Below are positions 1-11,079 of a stretch of 60,000 bases of DNA, piece by piece. Position 1 is the first letter of the stretch. Each line of letters begins with the position of its first letter. The notes beneath the pieces are model-generated. The model was not told where the DNA came from. It did no database searches and saw only the letters and a program-made list of their open reading frames with translations. The position numbers and the translations under genes are program-made. The stretch is taken from assembly GCF_000003815.2 (NCBI RefSeq), contig NC_049995.1:11922957-11982956 (forward strand). Direction: 5' to 3'. Source of the stretch: Branchiostoma floridae. Taxonomy: Eukaryota; Chordata; Leptocardii; Amphioxiformes; Branchiostomatidae.

Positions 1-2051
1 TGTGCAACAGAGAGAATTATATTATTGCTTTAGAACTACTTCTGTGTACACAAGGATTCTCATTGTTCGTGCGTTACTGTAATGTAATGATATGGTGCCT
101 ATGTGGTATTATCAGGGACACATGTTTGGTGCCTTGGTTTAGATATTGTACAGTGTACACAGTTTCATAAGCAAAGAACAATGATGACGATGATGATGAT
201 GATGCCTAAAAGCAAGGAGCTTTTTGCTAAAAGCTCCTTGCTAAAAGTAAAGGTTTACCTTGTTGGTGACTGACTGTTGACCATGTGTAACAGAGAGCCC
301 CCTAGTGTATAGACTTGGTAATGCAAGATTGCAGAAAACTACCGTCCCACCATGAGATTGATGCTACATAACTGAAACAAAAATATTTGTGACGTTTTAT
401 GTAAAGTTTTAAGGTATACATGACCTGTATATCACTTGTAAAGAAAAATTATGAATACGTCGCTTAAGACATAATCATATTTTGATGTTTTGGCTTGCTA
501 TGAGAAAAATTAGTACTGACTGATTGTATGTAAGGATATGAAAATGCGTGAAAAGAACACGTAAAGTTTTTATCCAGTATTTCTTGTAAACAGCATATAA
601 TGTAAATGCAAGATGATTGTTGTTGACATCATAAGAGTGTAAATCAACATTTTGTCAATGACAGAAATGTTTATGTCTTTATTTGAAAGAACTGGAAAGA
701 ATTAACTCATACATGCAGTTGAAGAGGAGATTAAGTTTGTATTCACAAGCAAGTTGGTTTTGAAGTAGCTTTTGGTAATGTGGTCTTATGTACGAATCAA
801 AAAAAGGAATTTACCATCGCGATATTTCTTGTAAAGCTTTAGTTCTTTAATTGCGTATAAATACGCACTTTAACAAAAAGAGTACCAAACACACAAACGT
901 TGTATTTCTGCATGTATGTGTCTGCACCAAAGCTTTATTAGCTAGATATAGAAATACTGGTAGATTATTTTTGTAGCCTATGTTAGTGATAAGTTACATT
1001 TTTGAAAGTCAAATACATGTATAGCGAATGTCGTTACTCATACGCATATTTTAACAAAAAAGACTAAAACTTCTTATGCTTCATTTGTCCTTTATTTGTT
1101 ATTGTATGAAGACAATGAATTTGAGCCAAATAGTCTTATTCTGATAACGGATTTGCTGTAGTCTGTAGGTCCAGTTTTGTTCAGTATTTTTTTTGTACAG
1201 ATGTAAGAAAAGTTGATAGGAAATGTTTATGGATGTGCGCTGATTTCACTTGTTTTTATGGTAGAGTGATGGATGATAATGATATCGTAGCTGTGCCATT
1301 GTTGTTCCAGATGTTAAAACTGCAGCAGTGCCTGCAATACATGCACAAAAGCAGTGTTCACTTCTCTTTCTTTGTCCTCCTTGATAGAAAACTAGTGCTT
1401 TCACTCACGTTCTGTATCAATGAAGCGCACAGATGCTGACGTCATCCTCGTGACCTTGATTTGCATATCTATGGAGCTCCGACGTCTTTTTTAATCGACA
1501 CGCCTCTGTATATATGGACTGGAGTCGAGCCATGTTCACTTTGTTCCACTCCCGAAGGTCGCTACCCTCCCCCCCCCCCCTACCATGTTGGCTACATATA
1601 TTCCTCTACACAACTAAAAAGAGCAAACAACGATACAATGGTTTATTGCGCAACAATTGCATCAGTAACAATGTATGGCAATGTGTATACAACAAAAGGT
1701 ATGGTCTAATACTACACATATATGGTATATTGCAACAATTTCGGATAATACAGTACTAGTGGAATCTAAAACATTAGATTGCACACTCGAGCAAGTGACC
1801 TGTCCTTGGTGCTGAACTGTTTACTATTAAATCAAGGAGTCAACTCACTTTCTTGTGTCAAAGAATGGATCTGAAATTGTGGGTTGTTCAAAATCTTGCA
1901 TCTCTTATCTAATTTTTTTCACCAAACCCTCAGTGTCCCCAACGTAGATTGTATTGTAATATTGCTCGATAGGCAGAATTTAGGGGGTTCTCATGTATTT
2001 GGAGGCTTCGCCACCAGCCATTTAGTTAGAATCTGCCTATAGCTCTATTAA
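1..2051. other. Intergenic or UTR sequence, no gene recognised
   Basis: AT-rich sequence with no convincing coding exon on either strand. It could include the 3' UTR of a gene lying to the left, but nothing proves this. It holds a short ATG-trinucleotide run (181-204), a perfect hairpin (211-242), a C-tract near 1570-1580, and from about 1630 a stretch resembling the one at 13.62-13.70 kb, which looks like the reverse complement of a retroelement 3' tail. Confidence 0.5.
211..242. repeat. Perfect 14-bp hairpin
   Basis: AGCAAGGAGCTTTT at 211-224 and AAAAGCTCCTTGCT at 229-242 are perfect inverted copies around a 4-nt loop (TGCT). It follows a short ATG trinucleotide run. Function is unknown; it may be a fold-back remnant. 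Confidence 0.7.
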
Positions 2052-2351
2052 AGACTTGGCAATATATAGAGCATCTTTTCCCGAGGAAGTCATTAGGGAC
2101 GCCATCTGGCGATGGATGGTGGAAATGGCGGCGGTCACAGAGCAATGGCAAATCGGTCAAAGGTCGCATCCACCTTTGGTCACTGATCATGACCCAACCC
2201 TCCATTTTGACGTGTTGTCTACGTTACTAGCCTGTAGCGCATAGCGTAGAGTAACTCACCAATTCCTTTGCACCGAGCGCTACACATACTCACAGAAGAT
2301 CACTGTAAAATCGGTTAACCCGTGCTCTCTAACAGTCACACTGTGAAAAGG
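2052..2351 (+). promoter_or_regulatory. Possible LDAH promoter / 5' UTR region
   Basis: The stretch just before the first LDAH coding exon has an AAATGGCGGC motif (about 2123-2132), which resembles a YY1 site often found at housekeeping promoters, and is less AT-rich than its surroundings. No TATA box was recognised. The assignment rests on position and one motif only. Confidence 0.25.
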
Positions 2352-5126
2352 ATGCCCCAAACGTTGGTACCTAGAATCCGGTCTGAGTTCCCCAGTGTGG
2401 ATGGCACACCGACCCACGTGCTGAAGTGTGGAGACTTTCCGCCGGACCAAGACAAGAAAATCTTGTACCTTATCATTCCAGGTAAAGCATTTTATTGCTT
2501 CATACCAACTTCGGAAGGAAGGCACTGTCAGTCGTAGTATCCCCCTGTCCTTGTGTCTACGTGTAGCTTTACATTTCATGATGTGCATGTAATAAACGTC
2601 ATCAGGAATATACGTCGGAGGGACTAAAATTGTTGCTCCTGTTCGTCTCAAAATGTCTTCAGGTAACACCCTTATACATCTATGCATTTGTCTACGACTT
2701 GACCATCAACGGGTCTCAAAAGAGTCAGTAAAGTCAAGGAGCTTTCATAGCCATTGGTAAAACAGGTAAGTCGGAAGTTTGGGGTAGGCTAATTTTGGGA
2801 GGTCGAATGGGTATTGTTTTTCTTGAGGGGGGCTCCATAACAAAAGACCCTTCTTTGAACCTGAACGTCATGATTTTAGTACCCCTTCCTAAAGGTACGC
2901 CCCCACCGCACTTGCTTGCGTCACTTCGGAAGAAAATTCGTTCTTTATCTCTGAAAGTATCTTTCAAACCCAGCAGTGACGCAAGTGCAGTGAGAGTGTA
3001 CCTTAACTAGTTCATGTTCCTAACAATGTTCACCTTTTTCCTAAACAGGAAACCCGGGAGTTGTTGGTTATTACGACAAGTTTATGAGAGAACTGTACAG
3101 GGCACACGGAGGGCGCATTCCCGTCTGGGGCGTGGCACATGCTGGTCACGTCATCCTCCCAGATCACGTCAGAAGTAAAAACTCAGGTCAGTAGATAGAA
3201 CTTGTATTGAGCTCCTATTGTAGATTTCTTCCAACACAACCAAGTGTGACGGTGGCCAGAATTCAATAAAATCTCCATTCGTCCATTCGTTGTTAGTGTC
3301 TTTTTATTTATTCTTTGCTCCACCTGCCTGATCCTAGACCCGAGCCAAAAGTGTCGGAGACCCCGGGCTTTCTTTTTCTTTCTTTCTTTCTTCATTGACG
3401 ATAAGACATGTCATTACAAGGGTCTGCCTAGGCAGCTTTGGGCTGGTAGCGGCAGAACCTACAAGGATTCGGACGAACTGCTCAACATACAAAGAATTCA
3501 TAATAAGAAACAATACAATATAATGCAATAAAATAATCAGTAACTATAATGTGTCATGGAACTATACAGATATGGTCTATACCATATAGCAAGTGTTCTC
3601 AGCCAGACAGTTGACGTCTTGACCTTTTTAGGACATTAATCCCCGACACAGTAGGGTAAAGAATAATATATCTTTCCGTGGGAAAATATCAGGAAAGGTT
3701 ACACCTGACGCGGCAAAGGATAATACAAATAACGTTAGACATATACCAGTCGTACATACACCACTTCAGCCCTCCGTGTCACCCATTCCGTGACACAAGA
3801 TAGTACTCACTTCGGAAGTACCGACGTTTGGGACAACATTTTCCCTGCTACAGAGCCACCTACATCGGCTATAAGTAACACTGAGAAGTAGACCCAGCCA
3901 TTCTACCCTGATATTATGGTGTCTGACAGACACTGAAACGTCAGAAGCGAGTACTATCTTCGTTATGTTGGAAGAACTTTACTATACGAGTATTTGCCAC
4001 CTGATTAAACTATTTATGGATGTATTGAACTCCATGTCATTACTGGGTTTAATTGTAGCTAATTAAGGTTACCGAGTCATCAATGAACTTTTCATACTTT
4101 CACAACTAACAGATGCATCAAAAGGACCCTACGGTCTCCACGACCAAATCACACACAAGATCTCCTTCATCAAGAACCACGTCCCACGTGACGCAAACCT
4201 CATCCTGATTGGTCACTCCATCGGCTGCTACATGATGCTGGAGATCCTCAAGCGCTGTCCTGAGGTCAACGTCCTGAAGGGCGTTCAACTCTTCCCCACC
4301 ATAGAACACTTGAAGGAGACCCCCAATTGCAGTCGGATGATGTGGATGATGCCTTTACTCTCGTTCTTCCAATGGCTGGCAGTGTTCCTGGCGTTCTTGG
4401 TGTCCTTTCTCCCCGATGTCATCAAGCGTTGGCTGCTGAAGTTAGTCTTTGTGGGTTATAAACTTGACCAAGGGGCAGTGGAAGCTAGCCTGAACCTTTT
4501 TGATCCGAACGTGATAAACACCTGCCTTTTTCTGGGATACCAGGTGAGTCAGGTTTCTTCTACACGTTTCCTCTTTTATTGCAAATTTGTAACAACATAT
4601 ATGGATACAGAAATATAATAAATCATAGTACAGCTAACACCTCCAGACTTCCTTGCCATTCTAAAGACTACCATACCCTTACTTATTCACCTAAGAAAAT
4701 GCATTAAAAATGCATTACTATGTTACATACTGTCATGCCAACACATTAGGATTGCAACATTATTGATGACACTACCTCTGCTAACGTCACATTTCAAAAA
4801 CTAGGCCTAGCCGATATACGTAAAAAATATTCACAAATAAATATGCCTACGACGACTATTCTCTTTACGTCATGTGTGGTTTCGTGTCTTTACATCATAC
4901 TTTTCGTTCCCGAAAGCTGGCCGGCCGGGCCCCGGTTTGGAAATGTGACGTAGGCCTTCTAAATGCAAGGTTTGTTTTCTACGTCCTGCAGGAGTTTACC
5001 CAGGTGAGGGAACCAGACCTGCGCTGTATCCGTCAGCACCTGGAAAAACTGATCTTCTACTATGGCGCCACTGACGGCTGGGCACCTGTCAGCTTCTATC
5101 AGAGGATGAAGAACACCTTCCCTCAG
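2352..5126 (+). CDS. LDAH: Lipid droplet-associated hydrolase (LDAH), 3' end missing
   Basis: LDAH-family alpha/beta-hydrolase of the lipid-droplet surface, acting on sterol esters or triglyceride turnover in animals. Coding exons are 2352-2481, 3049-3186, 4113-4543 and 4992-5126; all have GT/AG borders and join in frame (278 codons). Visible features are the N-terminal strand with VLKCG, the oxyanion-type PGNPG motif across the exon 1/2 junction, VWGVAHAGH, the nucleophile elbow GHSIGCYM in exon 3, a hydrophobic stretch (FFQWLAVFLAFLVSFLP) matching the membrane-binding region, and YYGATDGWAP in exon 4 carrying the acid Asp. Human LDAH is about 325 aa, so about 45 residues including the catalytic His are absent. 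The missing last exon probably falls in the gap at 5768-5867. The ATG at 2352 is preferred because an acceptor-like TAACAG lies just upstream at 2329-2334, so a 5' non-coding exon is likely. An in-frame ATG at 2322 is the alternative. Confidence 0.9.
3780..3970. repeat. Inverted repeat, possible Penelope-type terminal repeat fragments
   Basis: The intron between LDAH exons 2 and 3 holds two inverted related segments. AAGATAGTACTCACTTC near 3800 is mirrored by GAAGCGAGTACTATCTTCG near 3950, and each carries an AACGTC block (GAAACGTC in the right copy). The right copy reads CTGACAGACACTGAAACGTC, which is close to a hammerhead core but has an insertion. A decayed retroelement terminal repeat is plausible. 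Confidence 0.4.
4840..4975. repeat. Dispersed repeat with GGGCCCCGGTTTGGAAATGTG end
   Basis: The segment TTTTCGTTCCCGAAAGCTGG..CCGGGCCCCGG..GGAAATGTGAC, just upstream of LDAH exon 4, is shared with the inverted structure at 39354-39573. That marks it as one end of a dispersed MITE-like family. It ends about 15 bp before the exon 4 acceptor. Confidence 0.5.
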
Positions 5127-5163
5127 GTGAGACAGTAAAGTGGGTCTTTCTTTTGTAGATGGT

Positions 5164-5767
5164 CAGGGCTCGAAATACTGAGTGTTTGTGCACCCAGGTG
5201 CACCCAAAATTGGAGCTGTGCACCCAATTTTTTTTTCTGTGGGTGCAGGGTGCACCCAAATATTTTCTTAGGCTTATGTATGTACAATTGTCAGTATACG
5301 TTGTGTTAGAAAAATAATAAAATGTGGTGCAAAAGCAAACAATGGTTGGTGAAATTCACTTTATTTGTCATTGTCCACATTACAGCATCAAAAGAAACAA
5401 ACTATTTAAACTAGTCAACAAAATTTTCTCAGCTTCACACATCGTACCGAACTACGAAAAACTGTCTTCCTGTTAGCACCTACCAATGCATATGTCTCCC
5501 AAAATGTCGGTAATTTCATCCTCCACTGCATACAGAAAATAAATCAAACCCAATTGCATTCATTTTAGATTAGAAGTAGCGCTAGTTCACATTTTGTTAT
5601 TGTGTACTATGTCGTATTATCATCATCATTGTATTTCCATGTTTACTTGGATTTAGCCTTCTGGCATTAATTTGATTCAATTATTCCTTTGATGTCAAAA
5701 AGAAAGGGTGTTCTAAATCCAAACAGAAATAACAGTCATATATAAATGGCAAAACAAGTTGACTTTG
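5164..5767. repeat. hAT-like MITE of the CAGGGCTCGAAAT family (truncated by gap)
   Basis: The element starts with CAGGGCTCGAAATACT followed by repeated GTGCACCCAA blocks. The same end sequence recurs near 40.48, 43.27, 44.28, 46.22, 52.80 and 52.92 kb, and the other end there is ATTTCGAGCCCTG, so the family has CAGGG..CCCTG terminal inverted repeats as hAT elements do. The right end here is not visible and may lie in the gap. Confidence 0.55.
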
Positions 5768-5867
5768 NNNNNNNNNNNNNNNNNNNNNNNNNNNNNNNNN
5801 NNNNNNNNNNNNNNNNNNNNNNNNNNNNNNNNNNNNNNNNNNNNNNNNNNNNNNNNNNNNNNNNNNN
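5768..5867. other. Assembly gap, 100 N
   Basis: Exactly 100 Ns, the usual placeholder for a gap of unknown size. It lies between the last visible LDAH exon and the 14-3-3 gene and probably hides the missing LDAH terminal exon. Confidence 0.98.
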
Positions 5868-5890
5868 ATGTAAGGGACTGCATGCCTTTT

Positions 5891-6172
5891 TCCGTTAAGC
5901 GTTATGAGCCATTTTGATTCACCGTCAATCGTTACCGACCCGCTCTTATTCAACGTTAAGCGTTAGCAGGTCTCTTGAATTAACGTTAAGCGTTACTGTG
6001 CCGCCTGAATTTACCGTTAAGCTTTACCGGATCGTCTGAATTTACCGTTAAGCGTTACTGTGCCTCCTGAATTTACTGTTAAGCGTTACCGTTAAGCGTT
6101 ACTGTACCTCCTGAATTTACTGTAAAGCGTTACCGGATCTCCTGAAATTTACAGTACCTTTAAGCGTTACCA
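5891..6172. repeat. 31-bp minisatellite (CGTTAAGCGTTA motif)
   Basis: About nine degenerate copies of a unit of roughly 31 bp, built on CGTTAAGCGTTACTGTGCC and CTGAATTTAC. One shortened unit lies near 6077-6089. The array ends about 55 bp from the 14-3-3 stop codon and may be transcribed in its 3' UTR. Confidence 0.85.
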
Positions 6173-6225
6173 AAAGCACCCCCTGCAGGCCCTCATGTGT
6201 GAAATGCTATAGGGGAGGGGGCAAC

Positions 6226-8175
6226 TTAGTCCTCTCCTTGTTCTTCATTCTCGCTCGTCCAAACCGTAAGGTTATCCCTGAGCATGTGCATGATGATGGT
6301 GCTGTCTTTGTATGAGGCGTCGTTTAAGGTGTCCAGCTCCGATATTGCGGCGTCGAACGCATCCTTCGTCAGCCGACACGCTTCTTCGGTGTTCTTCGTG
6401 ACCTCGTAGTGGAACACTGAGAAGTTCAGCGCCACACCCAGCCGTATGGGGTGTGTTGGCTTCAGCTCCTCAGCTGCCTTCTTGAGCGCTTCCCCGTAGG
6501 ACTCCTGGGCATCCTTCACCACACCCTCTTTCTCTTCGCCCTCACTGATTTCCGCCTGGTACCGGTGGTAGTCTCCCTTCATCTTACGGTAGAAAACGTA
6601 GCTCTCCGCGACCTTCTCGCGACTCTCCTCATCGTGCTCATCCTCCAACTCCTTGTCGGCACGGGGGATGAGGAAATTGTCGAGTAGCGCCAAGACTTCG
6701 TCACACATCTCCTTCAACTCGGTCTCCACCTTCTCCCGTAACCACGTCGCCGCCTGTCGGTCGTACGAGCCGTCGGGTGCATTCTGCTCGGCGGATGAGA
6801 CGATCCGCCAGGTGCACCTGATTGTATATATTTCAACATTAGTTCCTGCNNNNNNNNNNNNNNNNNNNNNNNNNNNNNNNNNNNNNNNNNNNNNNNNNNN
6901 NNNNNNNNNNNNNNNNNNNNNNNNNNNNNNNNNNNNNNNNNNNNNNNNNTAACAGCTACACATTGATATGAAAATTCCACTTTTCATTAAGTTATCTTGA
7001 GTTGGTTGTAAATAGCGGTGACTTACGAACGAACGTTTAGTTAGTTAAGTTGACCAATGATTTCATTTTTATCAGTTGTTGTACTGTTGTGTTATTTTTT
7101 GTTGGGGTCTCCCCGGCCCCCAGGAGGCATTGAAAAACGCCAGTAGGCGATGTTTACTTTCCTGGTTCAATAGATAAACTGAAACTGACCTCCGGGAGCT
7201 CGCCTTGTTCTTGTAGGCCACGGACAGAAGGTTCCTCTCCTCTTGCTGTAGTATCCCGCCCATCTCCACTACCTCCTTCATGCACAGCGCCATGTCGTGC
7301 CACCGCTCTGTTTGTTCCCACAGCTGGAATGATAACAATTATGACAGATTATATCAGAGATGGCAAACTTCACCCCCTTCACATATCCCCAGTGCTGCTA
7401 ATGTTTTCTGGTGTACCATTTAAGCAAAGCCAGATTTTATGTTATCTAAATGAAACATTCCAGTCCCAGTGGCTTCTCAGAAATGACCATTAATGTAAAC
7501 AACCTCAGTTTTGTCATGGAGATAGCTTTGAAACCAAGCCAGAAAACCTGGTTGAAAACCGTTATTAAAGTTTAGCGAGAAGAATTCTGTGTATTTGATT
7601 CATTCACACTCACTCACTCACTCACTCGCGCGCGCGCACACGCACACACACACATATACAACAAAAGCTGGCACATATACGGGCACACACACACACACAC
7701 ACACATACAACACAAGCTGACACACACACACACACACACACACATGGGTCGACAAGACAAAAACAGTACTTCACTTACAAACTGCTTAAGGGGCATTCCT
7801 CTCCAGAGTGATTATCGGACCTTCAGGAAGGTACACAAAAAGTTAAAGCTAAGCATCCCTTGGAATTCAGAGATTTGGTCACTTTTATAGACCATTCTGC
7901 TCTAAAAAAAGCTACTTTTACACATGGACAAATTGCTACAGAATAACCCACAAACGTTCTGATGACTTTTGTGCACACACAGTCTACTCAAAAAGCCATG
8001 TCCTCCCCCACTAGCGCACAATGCATTGGAAGAGTCCTCAGGGGAATTCAAGAACTCGTTTGCAAACATAATTATTTATTCTCTGAGGAATTCTAATACT
8101 CGTTTCTGGAGTGGAATGCCCCTTTAAGCTACGTACCTTGGCCAGCGCCACTTTATTTGTCCTTTCTTCAGCCAT
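6226..8175 (-). CDS. 14-3-3 family protein
   Basis: A 14-3-3 phosphoserine/phosphothreonine-binding dimeric adaptor of the cytosol. Three coding exons on the minus strand are 8175-8137 (13 codons), 7323-7190 and 6817-6226. Junctions are canonical and give 254 aa, the normal family length. Helix 3 carries [12 protein letters not shown] and the binding-groove basic residues are present: Lys in AYKN, the Arg pair in SSRR, and Arg-Tyr in [10 protein letters not shown]. The C-terminal signature NFSVFHYEV and [18 protein letters not shown] is intact, followed by an acidic tail. It is more divergent than typical zeta/epsilon members: [13 protein letters not shown] replaces RRSSWRVISSIEQ, so the regulatory Ser58 position is Thr. 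The intron between exons 2 and 3 contains an assembly gap. Intron 1 holds a CA microsatellite and a MITE. Confidence 0.95.
6850..6949. other. Assembly gap, 100 N
   Basis: A 100-N placeholder inside the second intron of the 14-3-3 gene, 32 bp upstream of the exon 3 acceptor on the minus strand. It does not interrupt coding sequence. Confidence 0.98.
7605..7745. repeat. Compound microsatellite (CTCA)n-(GC)n-(CA)n
   Basis: CTCA repeats, then a short GC run, then several CA runs separated by two related spacers. It lies in intron 1 of the 14-3-3 gene. Confidence 0.95.
7789..8123. mobile_element. MITE with TTA target duplication (PIF/Harbinger-like)
   Basis: A 335-bp element. AGGGGCATTCC at 7789 and GGAATGCCCCT ending at 8123 are perfect terminal inverted repeats, extended imperfectly inward (CTCCAGA / TCTGGAG). 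A TTA target duplication flanks it (7786-7788 and 8124-8126), as expected for PIF/Harbinger-type insertions. It has no coding capacity. It sits in 14-3-3 intron 1, its edge about 13 bp from the exon 1 donor. Confidence 0.8.
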
Positions 8176-9208
8176 TGTCGAATCTTCAGTGTTGCTGGTA
8201 ATACGCAACTGCATTGGAAACAACAACGAACAGCTCAGAAATGTATACATAGAAACGCCATGGTAACACGAAGGCCACCACGGGCCTAACCCTGTTACCT
8301 TCAAATACCACAAGGGCACCACTGGCACATTAACGTAAAATACGAGTCTGTCTGAAACACTCGTGTCGACCACAGGTGTGACATAAAAGAACGTACAACA
8401 TTTAAAAGTTTCTACAAACTACAATACCGCCCCCCCTCCCCCCACTGTTCTGCTTGAGGGGCGTGGCAAACACTCACCAGCTGGTAGCTAGCTAGTCAGA
8501 AAATCACCTAAAACTTATAAAAACAAAGTTATGCTAATCGGATTCTGCAAAATAAGACAAACTCAAAACCAAGGCGAACAACACAGCATTTCAACAGTCC
8601 TGCTTATCGGCAGGTACTAAGTAAGTTACATATGTCTGTTACATATAAGCTGTAATGACTATCGACGAGGGTTAAACGTCGATCGGAACTGTATCGCAAA
8701 TGCCGACCGAAAACACAAGGATGACGAATAACAAACGTTAAAGGCACTTACATGTAGAAAAATGAACACAACACAGCTGACTGATGTCACAAAAACCAAC
8801 CAATTCCCTACTTATAGGGAGTAGTTCTAATATGGTCAGGACGAGGACTTGCGCCTGGAGGTAAGACTGGAGATTAAAGAATGCAGGAATAATGGTAGGA
8901 AGGAGTGGAAGAACCTGTTTGCGCCCTGCAATTATGCAAACTCCAGTAATTATATATGGCTGACGGAATTTGTCCTGAAGTGTCGACTAGCTACAGTCGA
9001 CTATGTACAGTCTTTGTGTAACTAGTAATTGCAGGTGTGCCATTCCCAAATACCCATGGCCACATCTCGCGAAGAGAGTGTGCGTTCTGACTGATAGGCA
9101 GTACGTTGACTTTATTCAAATTGCGACATAACAATACAATGTGCATTTGCATCATGCAAATGTGTAACATTTTGGTAACATGTAGAAATATTTCATGGAA
9201 GTATGAGG
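8176..9208. other. 14-3-3 upstream flank, no gene
   Basis: Presumably the 5' UTR and promoter side of the 14-3-3 gene. It has a C-rich tract near 8430-8442 and no TATA box or second gene that I can support. Confidence 0.4.
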
Positions 9209-9221
9209 TCTCAGGACTCTT

Positions 9222-9375
9222 CCACCAAAAAGCAGTTACTCAAACAACTGTCACTGACGAAAGATGGTGGATGCCCATCTGAAACGTCTGACCGTTTCCA
9301 AAATCATACCCAGTTGCTAGAGTTACTGCTTTTTGGTGTATCTTATTACCTGGATGTCTAAACTTCATTGACGTA
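9222..9375 (+). mobile_element. Penelope-type terminal-repeat insertion with 13-bp target duplication
   Basis: The 154-bp insert is bounded by a perfect 13-bp duplication, TCTCAGGACTCTT, at 9209-9221 and 9376-9388. Its ends also contain an internal inverted pair (CACCAAAAAGCAG / CTGCTTTTTGGTG). It contains a hammerhead core at 9246-9296 and ends with TTACCTGGATGTCTAAACTT. Related copies lie at 22.40-22.66 kb. A 13-bp duplication suggests target-primed retrotransposition. Penelope-like elements are known to carry hammerhead ribozymes in their terminal repeats, so that family is the best guess. Confidence 0.65.
9246..9296 (+). ncRNA. Small hammerhead ribozyme, dimer-type
   Basis: Core pieces occur in order. 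Stem I 5' strand AACTGTCA (9246-9253) is followed by catalytic CTGACGA (9254-9260), stem II AGATGG/CCATCT (9262-9267 with 9275-9280), GAAACGTC (9281-9288), and stem I 3' strand TGACCGTT (9289-9296), which pairs with AACTGTCA apart from one mismatch. Stem III is only the self-complementary ACGT, with no loop, so it could form only between two molecules. That is the known arrangement of small hammerheads linked to Penelope-like elements. The scissile site would follow the C at 9288. One extra A (9261) before stem II may weaken activity. Confidence 0.7.
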
Positions 9376-9388
9376 TCTCAGGACTCTT

Positions 9389-10876
9389 GTTTTCTACTGT
9401 TGACTTGTGACAGCTAGTATGTTTTTCTGTCGTTAGGGAGATATCCATTTGTGTGAACGAGGGCTTCAGCACGCGTTCGTTCTGGAGGGGAGTGCAGAGA
9501 TGGCAGGGATCGTGGCCGGGTGGATAGAGCAAGCCACTGCTGCAGAGGGTGGGAGAGCAATTGATACCTGATGATGACAAGAACTACCCTAAACGAAAAC
9601 TTGTGCTATTTTTAATGACACACGATATTGTTCTTTTATTGAGTTTTCATAGATAAATAACAGAAAAAGCGGGTGAAACATGCGACGAAAACAGAAATTC
9701 AAATCTTGCGTAATATAAATTTTAAGTTTTCCAACGAGAGAAGAGTAACGTTAATAACATAAATTCAAATATGACAATACTGAAATAACACGATGAATAG
9801 AATATCAGCTGCATAACTTTAAGGTTTTCTTTATTATTCGACAGAACAAAAAGTGAATTATTCAAATAAAGGAGGTGGTCAATAAGACATAAATGATAAT
9901 ACTGATTCAGGATGTACGTTGTACTATGCTGTAGAAATTGTATACCTGGTAGAGCCACTAGAGGTTACTTTCTCGCCAAATAACAGTATACGAGATTCGA
10001 CCTGCTAACTGCGGGGGTGCCGTAAGATCCGGAGGGGTATTTCAAACTGCCCCTTCTTTGATCAAGAAAGAAAGGAGCTTTTTAAAGAGGCCACCAAATC
10101 CCACCCTTATCTCCCCACGTTTACAGACGAAAATATATATCTTCTTAGCATCACAAAACTCACACATTATCGAAAGGTGGGATCCTTCGTCTTCTACTGC
10201 CTCCGAAGAAATCAAACCCAATAGCTAAGTTTTTGTTTTGTTTTTTGCTTTGCTTAGTTTAGTTTACTTGAATTTATCACTAGAGTGAGTCGCTTACTAA
10301 TGTATACTGTTTACTGTTTGTCTGTCACATTTTGACACTTGCAATTAGCCCTCGAGCAAGAACTTGCAATAACACTTTCAACTTATACACACCGGGGTCG
10401 GTGCTGTATGTGGGCGTGGCCTAAAACCAATCAGACTGCTCCCTCCCCACCGCCGACCTTGTTTTGACAGTGAAATAAGAAGGACAAGGTCAGGGGTAAG
10501 TCCTGAATGTTTGGGGTTCAAGGGGTACAAACAACATGGCGGCTCTGTGATATGGCGAGAGCTGAGCTTGAACACACGTCTAGCCTCGACGACTTCTGCG
10601 AGCAACAGGTAGTAGTTAGCCTCTGCCTTTATTATAGTGGTATAATATAGTGGAAATCGGACAAATAGAGTCACAATAGTCGCTAGGGGAGTCAATAACG
10701 GTGAGGAAATAACTCCTCTGGCCGGCCTACTCCCCTAGCGTACAACTAGTATTGTCACTCTAATGGCCACTGAACCGCGGAGTCTTGTAGAAGCTAGGTA
10801 ATATAGTATTGGATAACAAGATACTTTGTAAACTATTCTTCAAGACCGTCCGTCATTTTCCTCTGGGCTGGTTCTG
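9389..10876. other. Intergenic, no gene recognised
   Basis: No exon with family similarity is visible. A minus-strand open frame at 9365-9580 reads like repeat-derived sequence. An open frame at 10378-10695 (minus) has no recognisable domain. An ACATGGCGGCTC motif near 10535 resembles a YY1 site but has no partner gene. Confidence 0.4.
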
Positions 10877-10879
10877 TTA

Positions 10880-11076
10880 TACCCCCCTCACATGTAGCGA
10901 AAATCGGTCGGGCGACTAGTCTGCGAGGTCTAAATTACGAGGTTGCATAACTCTGACGGGAAGGGGGGGGGGGTGACTCTGCCATTTCTTCGTCAGCGTC
11001 AGGGTCATGCCTCCTCGTATTTTTAGACCTCGCAGACTCGTCGTCCAATCGATTTTCGCTACATGTGAGAGGGGTA
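10880..11076. mobile_element. Foldback MITE, 197 bp, TTA target duplication
   Basis: Long imperfect terminal inverted repeats of about 75 bp. The left arm starts TACCCCCCTCACATGTAGCG, and the right arm ends with CGCTACATGTGAGAGGGGTA. A TTA target duplication flanks it (10877-10879 and 11077-11079), which suggests a PIF/Harbinger-like MITE. A poly-G tract (about 10963-10972) lies near the centre. It has no coding content. Confidence 0.85.
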
Positions 11077-11079
11077 TTA

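Noticed and set aside
2056-2244. 62-codon open frame upstream of LDAH as an extra coding exon
   Set aside because: No homology is recognised. LDAH already begins naturally at 2322 or 2352.
3915-3955. CTGACAGACACTGAAACGTC as an intact hammerhead
   Set aside because: The core has an insertion and stem I does not close convincingly. It is kept only as a likely repeat remnant.
10378-10695. 105-codon minus-strand frame as a gene
   Set aside because: No domain, no splice support and no similarity recognised.
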